Shown: positions 36,643 through 46,293 of the stretch, one piece after another
Layout of the letters: each line of letters begins with the position of its first letter
Position numbering within the stretch: the stretch's first letter is position 1
Source: Marisediminitalea alba
Lineage (GTDB): Bacteria; Pseudomonadota; Gammaproteobacteria; Enterobacterales; Alteromonadaceae
Direction: 5' to 3'
NCBI RefSeq assembly: GCF_002993365.1
Contig: NZ_PVNP01000013.1
Location: forward strand, 1-64,000
DNA length: 64,000 nt
The notes under the pieces: model-generated
What the model was told of the DNA's origin: nothing
The model's database searches: none
What the model saw: the letters and a program-made list of their open reading frames with translations, nothing else
Translations under genes and position numbers: made by a program

Positions 36643-38028
36643 ATGAAATTAGTCAAAACACTACTGGCTTCCTCGCTGATCACGGTGCTGACATTGTCGG
36701 TGAATGCTAAGGAAATGCCACCGGCGGGCGGTACGCCGGGCGATTTCACTGTGCCTGCGACACAGGAAATAACATTGGAAAATGGCCTGAAGGTGACCTT
36801 TATCCCTTATGGCAGTACCCCTAAAGCCACGGTCAGGTTGGTGACCAACACAGGCAATATCGATGACGGTGAAAAGGCCTGGCTAGCCGATCTGAGCTTC
36901 GATATGTTGCGTCAGGGCACAGCCACCCAGTCTGCCAAAGCCCTTGCAGAAGCCGTTGCCAGTATGGGCGGTGAGATTGCTACCAGCGTAGGCATGGACT
37001 CCAGCTTTATTGGCATGGATGTACTTGGCGAGTTTACCCCGGACGCGGTGGGCGTACTGGCAGATATGGTAATGAACGCCAGCTTTGCTGAAGCAGATCT
37101 GACCCGGCTTAAAACCGATAGCCAGCGTAACCTCGCAGTGCAAAAATCCAGCCCTTCGGCCATTGCTACCGAGGCTTTTTACCAGTCAATTTATGGTAAC
37201 CATCCCTATGGTCGATTGTATCCCACCGCTGATAGTCTGGCGGCATTAACCGTGGACGATACGAAAACGTTTATTTCGTCTAATGTCGTGCCGAATCGTA
37301 GTCATTTGTATGTGTCTGGCGTGTTTGATCAGGCGGCCGTTAGAAAAGCCGTTAAAGCGGCGTTTGCCGAATGGCAGGCAGGTGAGGCACGCGCTACAAA
37401 AACCGTACTCACCAAGCCTGGCCCAACCCTCGAGTTGATTGAGCGCGAAGGCGCACCACAGTCAACGTTGCGCCTGGGACTGGCCACGGTAGATGCTACC
37501 CATCCTGACTACACCAAACTCAGCGTAATGAACACCCTGCTGGGGGGCGCATTCTCCAGCCGCATTACTGCCAATATTCGTGAAGATAAAGGCTACACCT
37601 ATTCGCCGCGTTCTGCTGTGGTCGACCGCCTTGGCAGTGCAGTCTGGTATGAAGGTGCCGATGTTACCGCCGAAGCCACCGGCGCGTCTCTGGTCGAAAT
37701 CTTCAAAGAGATTGAATTGCTGGCCAGTGAGGCCCCCACAACTGAGGAGCTTAAGGGCGTACAAAATTACATGGCGGGGATTTTTGTGCTGCGAAATTCT
37801 TCGCGAAGCGCGATTATTTCGCAGTTAGCGTTTTTGGAGCTTCATGGTCTGGATAAGACTTACCTTACCGACTATGTACAGAATGTGCACGGTGTAACAC
37901 CGGAAGAAGTGAGTAATATGGCGAAGAAATATCTGGATAATGCCAGTATGCATCTGACCATAGTGGGCGATACGGCAACGGTTACACCACAGTTAAAAGA
38001 GGTTAAAGCATTAGAAGCCTACCAGTAG
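36643..38028 (+). CDS. M16 family protein lacking the zinc motif, secreted
   Basis: A 461-residue protein with a signal peptide (cleavage near Ala22) and two M16-like halves. The place where HxxEH would be reads DLSFDMLRQGT, so the zinc site is absent; the C-terminal half keeps LLGGAFSSRI and REDKGYTYS, the substrate-grip region of the family. This is the usual picture of the inactive subunit in two-gene M16 systems. It is translated just after the active partner (three-base gap). A hairpin terminator follows. Confidence 0.9.
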   Translation: MKLVKTLLASSLITVLTLSVNAKEMPPAGGTPGDFTVPATQEITLENGLKVTFIPYGSTPKATVRLVTNTGNIDDGEKAWLADLSFDMLRQGTATQSAKALAEAVASMGGEIATSVGMDSSFIGMDVLGEFTPDAVGVLADMVMNASFAEADLTRLKTDSQRNLAVQKSSPSAIATEAFYQSIYGNHPYGRLYPTADSLAALTVDDTKTFISSNVVPNRSHLYVSGVFDQAAVRKAVKAAFAEWQAGEARATKTVLTKPGPTLELIEREGAPQSTLRLGLATVDATHPDYTKLSVMNTLLGGAFSSRITANIREDKGYTYSPRSAVVDRLGSAVWYEGADVTAEATGASLVEIFKEIELLASEAPTTEELKGVQNYMAGIFVLRNSSRSAIISQLAFLELHGLDKTYLTDYVQNVHGVTPEEVSNMAKKYLDNASMHLTIVGDTATVTPQLKEVKALEAYQ

Positions 38029-38056
38029 GCGTGAGCCAATGTTTTGCTAAACAAAA

Positions 38057-38083
38057 AAATGCCGGACCCACATCCGGCATTTT
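38057..38083 (+). terminator. Rho-independent terminator after the M16 pair
   Basis: AAATGCCGGA and TCCGGCATTT pair with a six-base loop (38057-38082), with a T run after and an A run before, about 30 bases past the stop codon. Confidence 0.88.
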
Positions 38084-38148
38084 ACTTCTGAGGGATTGAG
38101 GAATAAAAAGCCCCGCCTCGTCCTTGTATGCAGAGCGTAAACTGCTAA

Positions 38149-38697
38149 CTAAAACGCGTACCGGGCAGAAAGCTGAAATACGTCCGCGTCGTCCATAAAT
38201 TCATAATTGGCACCCACAGCAAATTGCGGGTTGAAGTAGTAATAGGCACCGGCTTTAAGGGTAATGTCACCGTCGTCCAGATCCAGATAACCTAGCTCAC
38301 CATTCACTTCCAGTTCGGGCGTTAGCATGCTGCGCACACCGGCATTCAGGCTGTAGCCATTGTCATCGTAAAAATCCGCATCAATGCGTTCGAAATTCGC
38401 GCCAACATAGGCATCGGTGGTGCTATTTAAGGCCAGGCGATAACCACCACCGAGTGTCAGAGTGGTAAAATCGATATTACCGGTCTCTGCCCAGCCAAAC
38501 TCACCGTTCACATAAAAGTTGGGATCGAGTAAATACTTCCCATTAACCTGTAACCCGTCTGGATCGAAGCCACCATCGCCGTCATAGCTCAGGTAACCGC
38601 CTTCTACATAGCGCCAGTCGGGCGTATCAGCAGCAGCTGATAGGGAAAACATGGAAGCCGACAACGCGGTGATGGCGATAATTGAAGATGCTTTCAT
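38149..38697 (-). CDS. Outer-membrane beta-barrel protein, YfaZ-like
   Basis: A 182-residue protein with a signal peptide (ending SLSAAA before DTPDW) and about eight alternating amphipathic strands, ending in the outer-membrane C-terminal phenylalanine (LSARYAF). Periodic acidic and aromatic residues (GYLSYDGDGGFD, YLDLDDGD) suit a small barrel of marine bacteria. AAGGAG seven bases before the ATG supports the start. Function, perhaps a small porin or adhesin-like protein, cannot be told from the sequence. Confidence 0.75.
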   Translation of the reverse strand: MKASSIIAITALSASMFSLSAAADTPDWRYVEGGYLSYDGDGGFDPDGLQVNGKYLLDPNFYVNGEFGWAETGNIDFTTLTLGGGYRLALNSTTDAYVGANFERIDADFYDDNGYSLNAGVRSMLTPELEVNGELGYLDLDDGDITLKAGAYYYFNPQFAVGANYEFMDDADVFQLSARYAF

Positions 38698-39103
38698 CGT
38701 GATACTCCTTAAGAAAAAACAATAAGCGTTTTGCTGTCAGGACTACCGCAAGCATTAGGCCAAGGTGTAAATTAAGTTGAATAAAAGTAAATTAATGCTT
38801 ATTAAACAAATGTTTATATATTTTATAAGTAGATTTTTTCGGAGTGCGGAGTAGTGTTTAGATTGATTTTTAAACAGTTGTTTCATGAAAAGTGTTGCTA
38901 AATACCTACACCTGGTTAGCCTAAAGTATAATTTTCACGGTGTGTTTTTTGAACAGATATGCTCATTATGAATTAAATCATCCTCTAACCTTCTAATAAA
39001 TAATGCTTTTATTTTAATTTGCATGCAAAGTAACAAGATTGGATCGACATTTGCTGTAGTCACTGTAGTTTTTCTGGCTGCTTTGAATCAAATGGAGATA
39101 GCA
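38698..39103. other. Intergenic regulatory region upstream of opgG
   Basis: About 400 AT-rich bases. TATAAT at 38927-38932 is a perfect -10 box, though only a three-of-six -35 (CCTACA) is found at the right distance. It could drive opgGH, leaving a leader of about 165 bases. A frame starting at ATG 39023 runs into opgG without a ribosome site and is treated as untranslated. The start of the outer-membrane gene is at the other end. Confidence 0.4.
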
Positions 39104-40735
39104 ATGCCACCAACTAAACGGTTTTTACCTCATTATCTGGCTGCTTTATCAGCCGGCGGTCCCGTGTTCAGTGACCGCACTATCGTTTATTCAGTACGTG
39201 CGATCGCCTGTGTCATTCTTATGTTATGCGGCGCGGCAGTGACTCAGGCCGAAGAAGTGTCGGCGCAAAATCTGCCACTCGAATCAGCGCCTATTTTAAA
39301 TAGTGTGATTGAAGAAGCCCGTCAGTCGGCTACCCAGGCCTACGAAACAGACGACCATGAGCTGTCTGACGCGCTAAAAGAAATGAATTACCAGACTTAC
39401 CGTGCAATCCGTTTTAAAGCCGATAAAAGCTTGTGGCGCGGTGAGAACCCCTATGAAGTGCAGTTTTTCCACCCCGGCTTTTTGTATCAGCAGCCGGTTA
39501 CCGTGTACACCATTGGCGCAGACAACCAGCCGAAGCGTTTACCTTTCGAGCGCGAAGCATTCCGCTATGACGGCGATGCTGCCCCCTTGGCTAAGGAAAC
39601 CGATGACGACAATGGTTATGCTGGTTTTCGTGTTCACTTTCCGATTAAAAACCAACAATACAAAGACGAATTTGCCGTATTCCTGGGCGCTTCTTACTTT
39701 CGCCTGATTGGTAAAGAGCATGTCTACGGCATTTCAGCGCGGGGCCTTGCTATTGATACCGGCTTACCGGAAGGGGAAGAGTTTCCGCATTTCACCAAGT
39801 TTTGGTTAATTGAGCCGGGTCAGGGTCAACCCATGATGATTTATGCCCGACTGGAGAGCCCTTCGGTAAGCGGAGCCTATAAATTTATTATTACCCCGGG
39901 GGATGAGACCAACGTCAAAGTACAAAGCTGGTTATTTGCTCGCGAAGACGTTGCCAAGCTTGGCGTTGCCCCTTTCACCAGTATGTTTTTATACGGTGAA
40001 AATACGGCTGTAGTGCCCGACGATTATCGTCCTGAAGTGCACGACAGTGATGGTGTGAACATGATCACCGAGAGCGGCGAACAAATCTGGCGTGTACTGA
40101 CTAACCCTGCACAACTGCAAATCACGTCGATGAGTGACAGTGCGCCAAAAGGGTTTGGTGTCATGCAACGCGACACCGACTTTGCCAGCTACCTTGATGG
40201 CGAAGCGAATTATCACCAGCGCCCGGGTTTATGGGTAACACCACAGGCGGGGTTTGAAAAAGGCCGTCTGGAAGTGGTGGAAATCCCCACTAAATCTGAA
40301 ACCCACGACAACATTGTGGCTTACTGGGTACCTGAGGCACCTTTTGTGGCCGGTGAAAGCCGCTACTTCGCTTACCAGCTTGAAACGGTAACCGGTGCCC
40401 GCGACAGCGACTTAGCTACGGTTGTGCGCACTCGTCAGGGCGCTACCGTATTACCGGGCGAAGAGCCTCAGGAGTCGCAAACCCGCCGTTTTTCTATCGA
40501 TTTTAAGGTGCCTGAAGGCATGAGCATTGCTCCTGAAATGCTTAACCTTACAGCTACCACCAACCAGGGACAGATTCAGCAGGCGCGCGTGTTCCCGGTT
40601 AACAGCGGTAAATTATTGCGCGCAACTTTTCTGCTAACTCCGCAGGCCGGTCAGCCAGCGGATATGCGTCTTTACATTCATCAAGAAAACCAACGTGTCA
40701 GTGAGGTATGGAACTATGTCTATCATGCAGAATAA
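39104..40735 (+). CDS. opgG: Periplasmic glucan biosynthesis protein OpgG (MdoG)
   Basis: Periplasmic protein needed to make osmoregulated periplasmic glucans. I place the start at ATG 39104 (MPPTKRF), with GGAG about seven bases upstream, giving 543 residues. A hydrophobic signal (AIACVILMLCGAAVTQA, about 32-48) precedes the family domain: MNYQTYRAIRFKADKSLWR, QFFHPGFLYQQPV, and many later blocks. The unusually long N-terminal extension before the signal hydrophobic core is odd. The opgH start overlaps its last 20 bases. Confidence 0.9.
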   Translation: MPPTKRFLPHYLAALSAGGPVFSDRTIVYSVRAIACVILMLCGAAVTQAEEVSAQNLPLESAPILNSVIEEARQSATQAYETDDHELSDALKEMNYQTYRAIRFKADKSLWRGENPYEVQFFHPGFLYQQPVTVYTIGADNQPKRLPFEREAFRYDGDAAPLAKETDDDNGYAGFRVHFPIKNQQYKDEFAVFLGASYFRLIGKEHVYGISARGLAIDTGLPEGEEFPHFTKFWLIEPGQGQPMMIYARLESPSVSGAYKFIITPGDETNVKVQSWLFAREDVAKLGVAPFTSMFLYGENTAVVPDDYRPEVHDSDGVNMITESGEQIWRVLTNPAQLQITSMSDSAPKGFGVMQRDTDFASYLDGEANYHQRPGLWVTPQAGFEKGRLEVVEIPTKSETHDNIVAYWVPEAPFVAGESRYFAYQLETVTGARDSDLATVVRTRQGATVLPGEEPQESQTRRFSIDFKVPEGMSIAPEMLNLTATTNQGQIQQARVFPVNSGKLLRATFLLTPQAGQPADMRLYIHQENQRVSEVWNYVYHAE

Positions 40736-42683
40736 TACTCACTCGGACTCTGAAGGAAGTACTCCAAAGGGAACGCCTGTATTGCGGGCGTGGGGTTCAG
40801 GCGTACGATTATCGATAATGGCGATTCTGGCCATTCCCACCGCAGCATTAGCCGGGTGGAGCCTGTACGAAATTTTTAAACCTAACGTGTTAACCGAAAT
40901 GGAAATTGCCCAGCTGGCATTAAGTATGATGCTGTTTTTGTGGCTGGCGATGTCGTTCTGGACAGCGGTGATCGGCTTTGTATTAAAGCTGTTTAATATC
41001 GATCCGCTCAGTATGCGTAAAGCACAACCCGCACCGCGCACCGATGCACCGCTCACCAAGCGCCACGCCGTGGTAATGCCGGTGTATAACGAAGACACCC
41101 GCCGTATTATGGTGGGCTTCGAAGCCTGCGTACGGGAGTTACTGGATACTGACAACGGCAAGCAATACGACTTCTACATGCTCAGTGACACCACCAAGCC
41201 GGAAATGGCCGAGGCCGAACTGGCCGCCTGGGAAGCGCTAACCGCTCGTTTAGGCGATAAAAGCAGTCAGGTGTTCTACCGTCGTCGTGAGAAAAACACC
41301 GGCCGTAAGGTGGGGAATCTGGCCGACTTCTGTCAGCGCTGGGGGAATCGTTACGAAGCGATGATTGTGCTGGATGCCGACAGTATTATGTCTGGCGAGC
41401 GTATGAACGATCTGGCTTACCGCATTGAGCAAAACCCGGATACGGCGCTTATTCAGACCATTCCTATGCCGGTGCGTCAGCATACCTTCTTTGCGCGCTT
41501 TGTGCAGTTTGCTGCGCACCTGTACAGCCCGATGCTGGCAACCGGTTTGTCATTCTGGCAAACCGACAGCGCAAACTACTGGGGCCACAATGCGATTATC
41601 CGCGTAGAACCTTTTATGCAACACTGTGGATTACCCACGCTGGAAGGCAAAGAACCCTTTGGCGGTGACATTTTAAGTCATGACTTTGTGGAAGCGGCTT
41701 TATTACGTCGCGCTGGCTGGAATTGCTTCTTGCTAACGGATACTACCGGCAGTTATGAGGAAGTACCTTCTAACATGATTGAATACGCTACCCGCGACCG
41801 CCGTTGGGTACAGGGTAATATTCAGCATTTAGGCTTGCTGGGTGTTAAAGGCTTAAAAGCAACCAGCCGTCTGCATTTTGTGTTTGGTGCTTTCGCTTAT
41901 ATTTCGTCATTGTTACTGCTGTTGGTACTGGCGTTCGGTACCGCCGATGCGCTCTACCGTGCACTAACACCAGTAGAATTCTTTACTGCTGAATATCAGT
42001 TGTTCCCGGACTGGCAGATTGCCCGACAGGGGTTGATGGTGGCCACCATGTGGGGCACGGCAGCGTTGTTATTTATGCCTAAAGTGCTGGGTCTTATTCT
42101 TGCGCTGATCCAGCGTCGCGACGAGTTTGGTGGTGTATGGCGCTTAATTAAAGGCGGCGTGATGGAGCTGGCTATGGCCATTCTGATTGCACCGCTGATG
42201 ATGTTTTACCACAGCTACTTTGTGATCAGTGTATTTGCCGGTATTTCGGTGAAATGGGAAGCCCAGGCCCGTGAAGGTAGTATGGTACCGTGGATGGATT
42301 CACTTAAACGCTCAAAAGTAGCGACCATTGTCGCTTTAGCCTGGGGCACAGCCACGTTCATCTACACACCGGCTCTGTTTATCTGGCTGTTACCGGTATT
42401 AATCGGACTCATTCTGGCAGCGCCGCTGATTCGGATCACTTCAAGCCTTGGCCTTGGCCGGGCAGCTATGCGCGGTGGTATCTTCGTGATTCAGGACGAA
42501 ATCAACGAATGCCGCGCACTAAAACGGGTTCGTATTGGTATGGCTAACATTGAACCCAGTGAAGCTGGCAATGTGAAAGCCCCGGTACCGGCATTGCCTG
42601 AAAGTAGCTGGCAGCCTATGGTGATTCAGGATTTCAGTGCTTACCCTGAACCGCGAACGCCACTGGCGCCTGAAGCAGCGTAA
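40716..42683 (+). CDS. opgH: Glucan biosynthesis glucosyltransferase OpgH (MdoH)
   Basis: Inner-membrane family 2 glycosyltransferase that makes and exports the glucan backbone from UDP-glucose. Start 40716 with GAGG nine bases upstream, inside the end of opgG. Two helices near the N-terminus precede the catalytic domain with VVMPVYNEDT, LDADSIMSG (DxD-type metal site) and the RRWVQGN motif; about six further helices follow. The 655 residues are shorter than the roughly 850 of E. coli, lacking part of the N-terminal extension. A terminator follows. Confidence 0.93.
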   Translation: MSIMQNNTHSDSEGSTPKGTPVLRAWGSGVRLSIMAILAIPTAALAGWSLYEIFKPNVLTEMEIAQLALSMMLFLWLAMSFWTAVIGFVLKLFNIDPLSMRKAQPAPRTDAPLTKRHAVVMPVYNEDTRRIMVGFEACVRELLDTDNGKQYDFYMLSDTTKPEMAEAELAAWEALTARLGDKSSQVFYRRREKNTGRKVGNLADFCQRWGNRYEAMIVLDADSIMSGERMNDLAYRIEQNPDTALIQTIPMPVRQHTFFARFVQFAAHLYSPMLATGLSFWQTDSANYWGHNAIIRVEPFMQHCGLPTLEGKEPFGGDILSHDFVEAALLRRAGWNCFLLTDTTGSYEEVPSNMIEYATRDRRWVQGNIQHLGLLGVKGLKATSRLHFVFGAFAYISSLLLLLVLAFGTADALYRALTPVEFFTAEYQLFPDWQIARQGLMVATMWGTAALLFMPKVLGLILALIQRRDEFGGVWRLIKGGVMELAMAILIAPLMMFYHSYFVISVFAGISVKWEAQAREGSMVPWMDSLKRSKVATIVALAWGTATFIYTPALFIWLLPVLIGLILAAPLIRITSSLGLGRAAMRGGIFVIQDEINECRALKRVRIGMANIEPSEAGNVKAPVPALPESSWQPMVIQDFSAYPEPRTPLAPEAA

Positions 42684-42702
42684 TAGCCTGATAACTACCA
42701 TT

Positions 42703-42728
42703 AAAAGCCGTCGTATGACGGCTTTTTT
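42703..42728 (+). terminator. Rho-independent terminator of opgGH
   Basis: AAAAGCCGTC, GTAT and GACGGCTTTTTT form a ten-pair stem with a T run, 20 bases after the opgH stop. Confidence 0.92.
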
Positions 42729-42911
42729 GGTTAAAGCCGTTATGTTTCTTATTGGTGGTGGTCGTAGTCTTTTCCGATCTATACAGCGCGACGCCACGTA
42801 GCTAACTCAATACTTAAACACAAATATCGAGTTTAAGTAACCAGTGTTCCCAGCTTAAATTGTACCCGGAGGTTCACTCATCTCGCCCGCTTTAAAATGA
42901 ATGGAGGCAGC

Positions 42912-44399
42912 ATGGAACAGAAGCAGCCTGTTACGCCAACACTATCGCTCGCACTCACTCCGGTGATATTGACGCTGATTATTCTGGGCACTCAGATATT
43001 CTACTTTGGTGTATTTGAGCCACATATTCCCCTGGCTATTGGGGTGGCGCTGGCGAGCTTTGTAGGCATATACCAGGGTCTTAGCTGGGAAGAAATTCGA
43101 GCCGGTATTTTTAAAGTTATCCATGTGGCCCTGCCATCGGTAAGTGTGCTGATTGTGGTTGGGATGATCATCGGCATATGGATTGCCAGCGGTACCGTAC
43201 CAACCATCATCTATTACGGTTTAAAAACACTGTCCCCTGAGATCTTTCTGGCGGCGGGCATGGTGATATGTGCCGTGGTAGCCGTTTCCCTTGGTACCAG
43301 TTGGGGAAGTGTGGGAACTGTTGGCCTGGCACTGATGGGCATCGGTGATGGGTTTGATATCCCTGTTTACTGGACCGCCGGTGCGGTAGTCTCGGGAGCA
43401 TTCTTCGGCGATAAGGTCTCGCCCCTATCAGACACAACCAATCTCGCGCCGGCCGTCACCGGCACCGATGTGTTTTCTCACATACAAAATATGATGGCGA
43501 CCACTATTCCCGCCATGCTTATTGCCTTTCTTATTTATATTGGAGTCGGGTATTTTGTTATTGATACGCAGAGTGTTTCGTTTGAGAAAATCGAAGGAAT
43601 TACGGCAGCGTTAGAAGACAATTTTTATATTTCAGCCTGGGCTTTACTTCCTGCTTTAGTGGTCATGCTGCTGGCGCTGAAGAAATTCCCGCCACTGCCT
43701 TCATTATTCGCGGGGGTAATTGTGGGTGGGGCTTTTGCCATGGTGACTCAGGGGCAAAGTTTGCAGTCGGTCTTTGACTATGCGAATAACGGCTACAGCA
43801 TTCAAACCAATATCAGCGAGATAGACAACCTGCTCAATCGTGGTGGCATTCAGTCCATGATGTGGACCATATCGCTGGTACTGATTGCCTTAAGCTTTGG
43901 CGGTGCACTGGAAACCACGGGCTGTCTGCGAAGTATTATTAATTCCATTAAGAGCAAGGTTAAAACCTTTGCCGGTACTCAGGTGGCTTCGGTAGGAACG
44001 GCGTTCGCGACCAACCTGGTGGCAGGCGACCCCTATTTATCGGTAGCATTACCAGGCCGTATGTTTTCGCCTGTCTACCGCGGCATGGGGTATTCAACGT
44101 TAAACCTATCGCGAGGCGTTGAGGAAGGGGGAACATTAATGTCGCCCCTGATCCCCTGGAATGCCGGTGGCGCGTTTGTTATCTCAGCGCTTGGTCTTGG
44201 CATTGCTGGCGATAGTTTAGAAAACTTACTGTACATCCCTCTGGCCTTCGCTTGCTGGACAGCGCCTTTGATCGGGATATTTTATGCCTACCTTGGTTGG
44301 TTCTCACCCAAAGCCTCAGACGAGGAACGCGAAGAATGGGAATCATCAGGCGCTGACATCGCAAAGTTTAATGACGATGGTACGCCAGTGGCGAATTAA
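42912..44399 (+). CDS. nhaC: Na+/H+ antiporter NhaC
   Basis: Inner-membrane sodium/proton exchanger of the NhaC family, about eleven helices in 495 residues. The start is ATG 42912 with GGAGG six bases upstream; a frame to 42897 is possible but lacks one. Family blocks are VGMIIGIWIASGTVPTIIYYG, SLGTSWGSVGTVG, SGAFFGDKVSPLSDTTNLA and, near the C-terminus, ATNLVAGDPYLSVALPGRMF and EEGGTLMSPLIPWNAGG. It likely exports Na+ in a marine setting. No terminator is visible after it. Confidence 0.93.
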   Translation: MEQKQPVTPTLSLALTPVILTLIILGTQIFYFGVFEPHIPLAIGVALASFVGIYQGLSWEEIRAGIFKVIHVALPSVSVLIVVGMIIGIWIASGTVPTIIYYGLKTLSPEIFLAAGMVICAVVAVSLGTSWGSVGTVGLALMGIGDGFDIPVYWTAGAVVSGAFFGDKVSPLSDTTNLAPAVTGTDVFSHIQNMMATTIPAMLIAFLIYIGVGYFVIDTQSVSFEKIEGITAALEDNFYISAWALLPALVVMLLALKKFPPLPSLFAGVIVGGAFAMVTQGQSLQSVFDYANNGYSIQTNISEIDNLLNRGGIQSMMWTISLVLIALSFGGALETTGCLRSIINSIKSKVKTFAGTQVASVGTAFATNLVAGDPYLSVALPGRMFSPVYRGMGYSTLNLSRGVEEGGTLMSPLIPWNAGGAFVISALGLGIAGDSLENLLYIPLAFACWTAPLIGIFYAYLGWFSPKASDEEREEWESSGADIAKFNDDGTPVAN

Positions 44400-44589
44400 G
44401 GCTTTTCAAAGGTGTTTCGAGGTGAGTTTCCTGTCACACCATATGCAATGCTTCACATGGTCCCTGATGGATTCGTCGGTGAAAAATGCCCGGGTAAGTT
44501 CGTCACCACTAAAGAGCTGGAGGGCAGAATCAGTGAATGCAGAGTAGTGCGGCGTATAAGCTAATCAAAGCAAGCCGCTGAATACGGCG

Positions 44590-44910
44590 TTATATTCCTG
44601 TAATGGCGAAGTCTATCGCGTCTATAAGCAAATCTCTGTATGGTTCCAGAGAACCAATGCGATCACGTAACACCTCCTCGGGGATAGCGCTTAATTGCTG
44701 AGCAAGGAATAAATAAGTTTCTCCTTCGAACTCTATCTCCGGCGTCAACTTTTTCATGTACAGGCTGCTTCTGGTACTCCTTTTGATTAATGGTACCGTT
44801 AGCCGTGTTGCTAATTGATCGATAACAGAATTCTGGACATCAACCAGCAGAGGATAGGCCTTACTGGTTTTCTTGCTTGGATTTCTGTAGACATCAAACT
44901 GAGCCATCAA
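44590..44910 (-). CDS. ccdB: CcdB-type toxin (gyrase poison family)
   Basis: A 106-residue toxin related to F-plasmid CcdB, which poisons DNA gyrase. Recognised by AQFDVYRNPS near the start and by the family end DAIDFAITGI. The C-terminus has Thr-Gly-Ile where F CcdB has Trp-Gly-Ile; the Vibrio fischeri CcdB I remember ends the same way. It overlaps ccdA by four bases (ATGA coupling). Confidence 0.85.
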   Translation of the reverse strand: MMAQFDVYRNPSKKTSKAYPLLVDVQNSVIDQLATRLTVPLIKRSTRSSLYMKKLTPEIEFEGETYLFLAQQLSAIPEEVLRDRIGSLEPYRDLLIDAIDFAITGI

Positions 44911-45152
44911 AAATGCCTGTATTCATCACCTATACAACCATTTTCGCTTACAAACTCGTTATATGCCGATATCGCAGCCTTATTTTCCTGTTTCCATTTC
45001 TCAGCTTCAACACTCTTGAGCTTGTCTTTAAGTGCTTGCTCCAAAGTCGCAGATAAATTCACTTTTAAGCTCCGAGCTTTCTGCAATAAATCGCTGTTTA
45101 AGCTTAAGTTTGTTGCTTTTTTTGGGGCATTGATGTCATATAAATTTTGCAT
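44907..45152 (-). CDS. ccdA: CcdA-type antitoxin
   Basis: An 81-residue antitoxin: N-terminal DNA-binding ribbon-helix-helix region (about 1-40, KKATNLSLNSDLLQKARSL) and a C-terminal toxin-binding tail ending GCIGDEYRHF. The start 45152 (MQNLYDIN) has GGAG seven bases upstream; the longer frame to 45203 does not. It lies upstream of ccdB, the normal order, so the complex can repress its own promoter. Confidence 0.85.
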   Translation of the reverse strand: MQNLYDINAPKKATNLSLNSDLLQKARSLKVNLSATLEQALKDKLKSVEAEKWKQENKAAISAYNEFVSENGCIGDEYRHF

Positions 45153-45310
45153 TTTATCACTCCAATAAAATTCAAAATTTAGTATACGCATGCAAATGCG
45201 CATTGAAAAGTGTGATTTGAATATAACCAGTCTAGGCGCTCGACTCGCCCGCTGGACGCTTACACCCGGGCAGCTTCACTTTGATGCTTACTTTAAGCAC
45301 CGATTCGCAG

Positions 45311-45532
45311 CTAACCGTCACTGAAAGTACTCAGGTACAGCGCCTCTACCTTATCCCTGGCCCATTGGGTTTTACGCAAAAATTTCAGCGACGATTTAAT
45401 CGACGGATCGTTGTTAAAGCAATTGACTCTGATTTGCTGATACAAACCCTCCCAACCATAGTGTTGCTGCAGACGGGTAAGGAGCTTTTCCAGCGTCAGG
45501 CCGTGTAACGGATTGTTGGGTTGTTGGTTCAA
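45311..45532 (-). CDS. VF530 family protein (DUF2132)
   Basis: A 73-residue protein with [17 protein letters not shown] and [19 protein letters not shown], the family signature, and [19 protein letters not shown] at the C-terminus. A structure of the V. fischeri member shows a small DNA-binding-like fold; function is unknown. It is a lone gene between ccdAB and the LytTR system, on the same strand as both. Confidence 0.85.
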   Translation of the reverse strand: MNQQPNNPLHGLTLEKLLTRLQQHYGWEGLYQQIRVNCFNNDPSIKSSLKFLRKTQWARDKVEALYLSTFSDG

Positions 45533-45597
45533 GGTGGGAGCTCTGTCGCGTTAATTGTGTGGGTATTATCGCGTGTCGCTGTTGGCCTGAAAAGCCT

Positions 45598-46293
45598 TTA
45601 TTGGCCGGGTAGAGGTAATAGCCGGTTTAGTACGCCTTTGAATGACTTGCCCACTTTAAGTCGCACCTGATTATTCAGTAACACTGAGTCACTGTCTTGC
45701 CCTATTACTGCGTTGTTGCGTACCACAAAGGATTTGTGGATTTGGCTGAAGGCCTGTGCGGGCAGTTCTGCCAGTAGCTTCTTTAAAGTGCTGTTGGCCA
45801 GTAGCATGCTATCACCCTGCCACACCTTGACGTAGTTGCCATAGGCTTCCAGATAGGTGATGTCTCGCAGGCTTACTTTTCGTAGTTCGCGGTCTACTTT
45901 AATCACAATCTCTTTGGGTGCCGGTATAGGTTGGCTGGCAGCGCTGCGCTGGCGAACTCTATCTAAGGCAGATGTAAGGCGGGCGTCACTCACCGGCTTC
46001 AACAGGTAATCGGTCACATCCAGTTCAAAACCCTGCAGGGCGAATTCCTCATAGGCGCTGACGATAATCACCTGGGGTCGGTTAGCCATGACCTTGAGCA
46101 TATCCATGCCGTTTAGCTGCGGCATATTAATATCGAGGAAGATCAAATCAGCGCGGTTAGAGGCTAACCAGGCCAGTGCCTCGGCGGCGTTATAGCATTG
46201 TTTTACCACCTTTACGTCCCGGTGACTGGCCAGGTGATGCAAAATGACTTTATGGGCTAACGGCTCATCATCCACAATCAATGCGTTTAGCAT
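45598..46293 (-). CDS. LytTR family response regulator
   Basis: A 231-residue two-component regulator: receiver domain (about 1-120) with acidic pocket DDE at 8-10 and phospho-acceptor Asp54 (FLDINMP), then a LytTR DNA-binding domain (about 135-230) with LRKVSLRDITYLEAYGNYV and QIHKSFVVRNNAV. It overlaps the kinase gene by seven bases. Its probable operator is the direct repeat at 47962-47993, upstream of the kinase and of the divergent ABC genes. Confidence 0.93.
   Translation of the reverse strand: MLNALIVDDEPLAHKVILHHLASHRDVKVVKQCYNAAEALAWLASNRADLIFLDINMPQLNGMDMLKVMANRPQVIIVSAYEEFALQGFELDVTDYLLKPVSDARLTSALDRVRQRSAASQPIPAPKEIVIKVDRELRKVSLRDITYLEAYGNYVKVWQGDSMLLANSTLKKLLAELPAQAFSQIHKSFVVRNNAVIGQDSDSVLLNNQVRLKVGKSFKGVLNRLLPLPGQ

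Noticed and set aside
39023..39103. N-terminal extension of opgG from ATG 39023
   Set aside because: No ribosome site; the ATG at 39104 has GGAG at proper distance and better fits the protein.
44400..44589. Possible integron attC site near ccdAB (CGGCGTTAT region)
   Set aside because: The expected GTTRRRY core and paired inverted half-sites are not found; only a loose resemblance.
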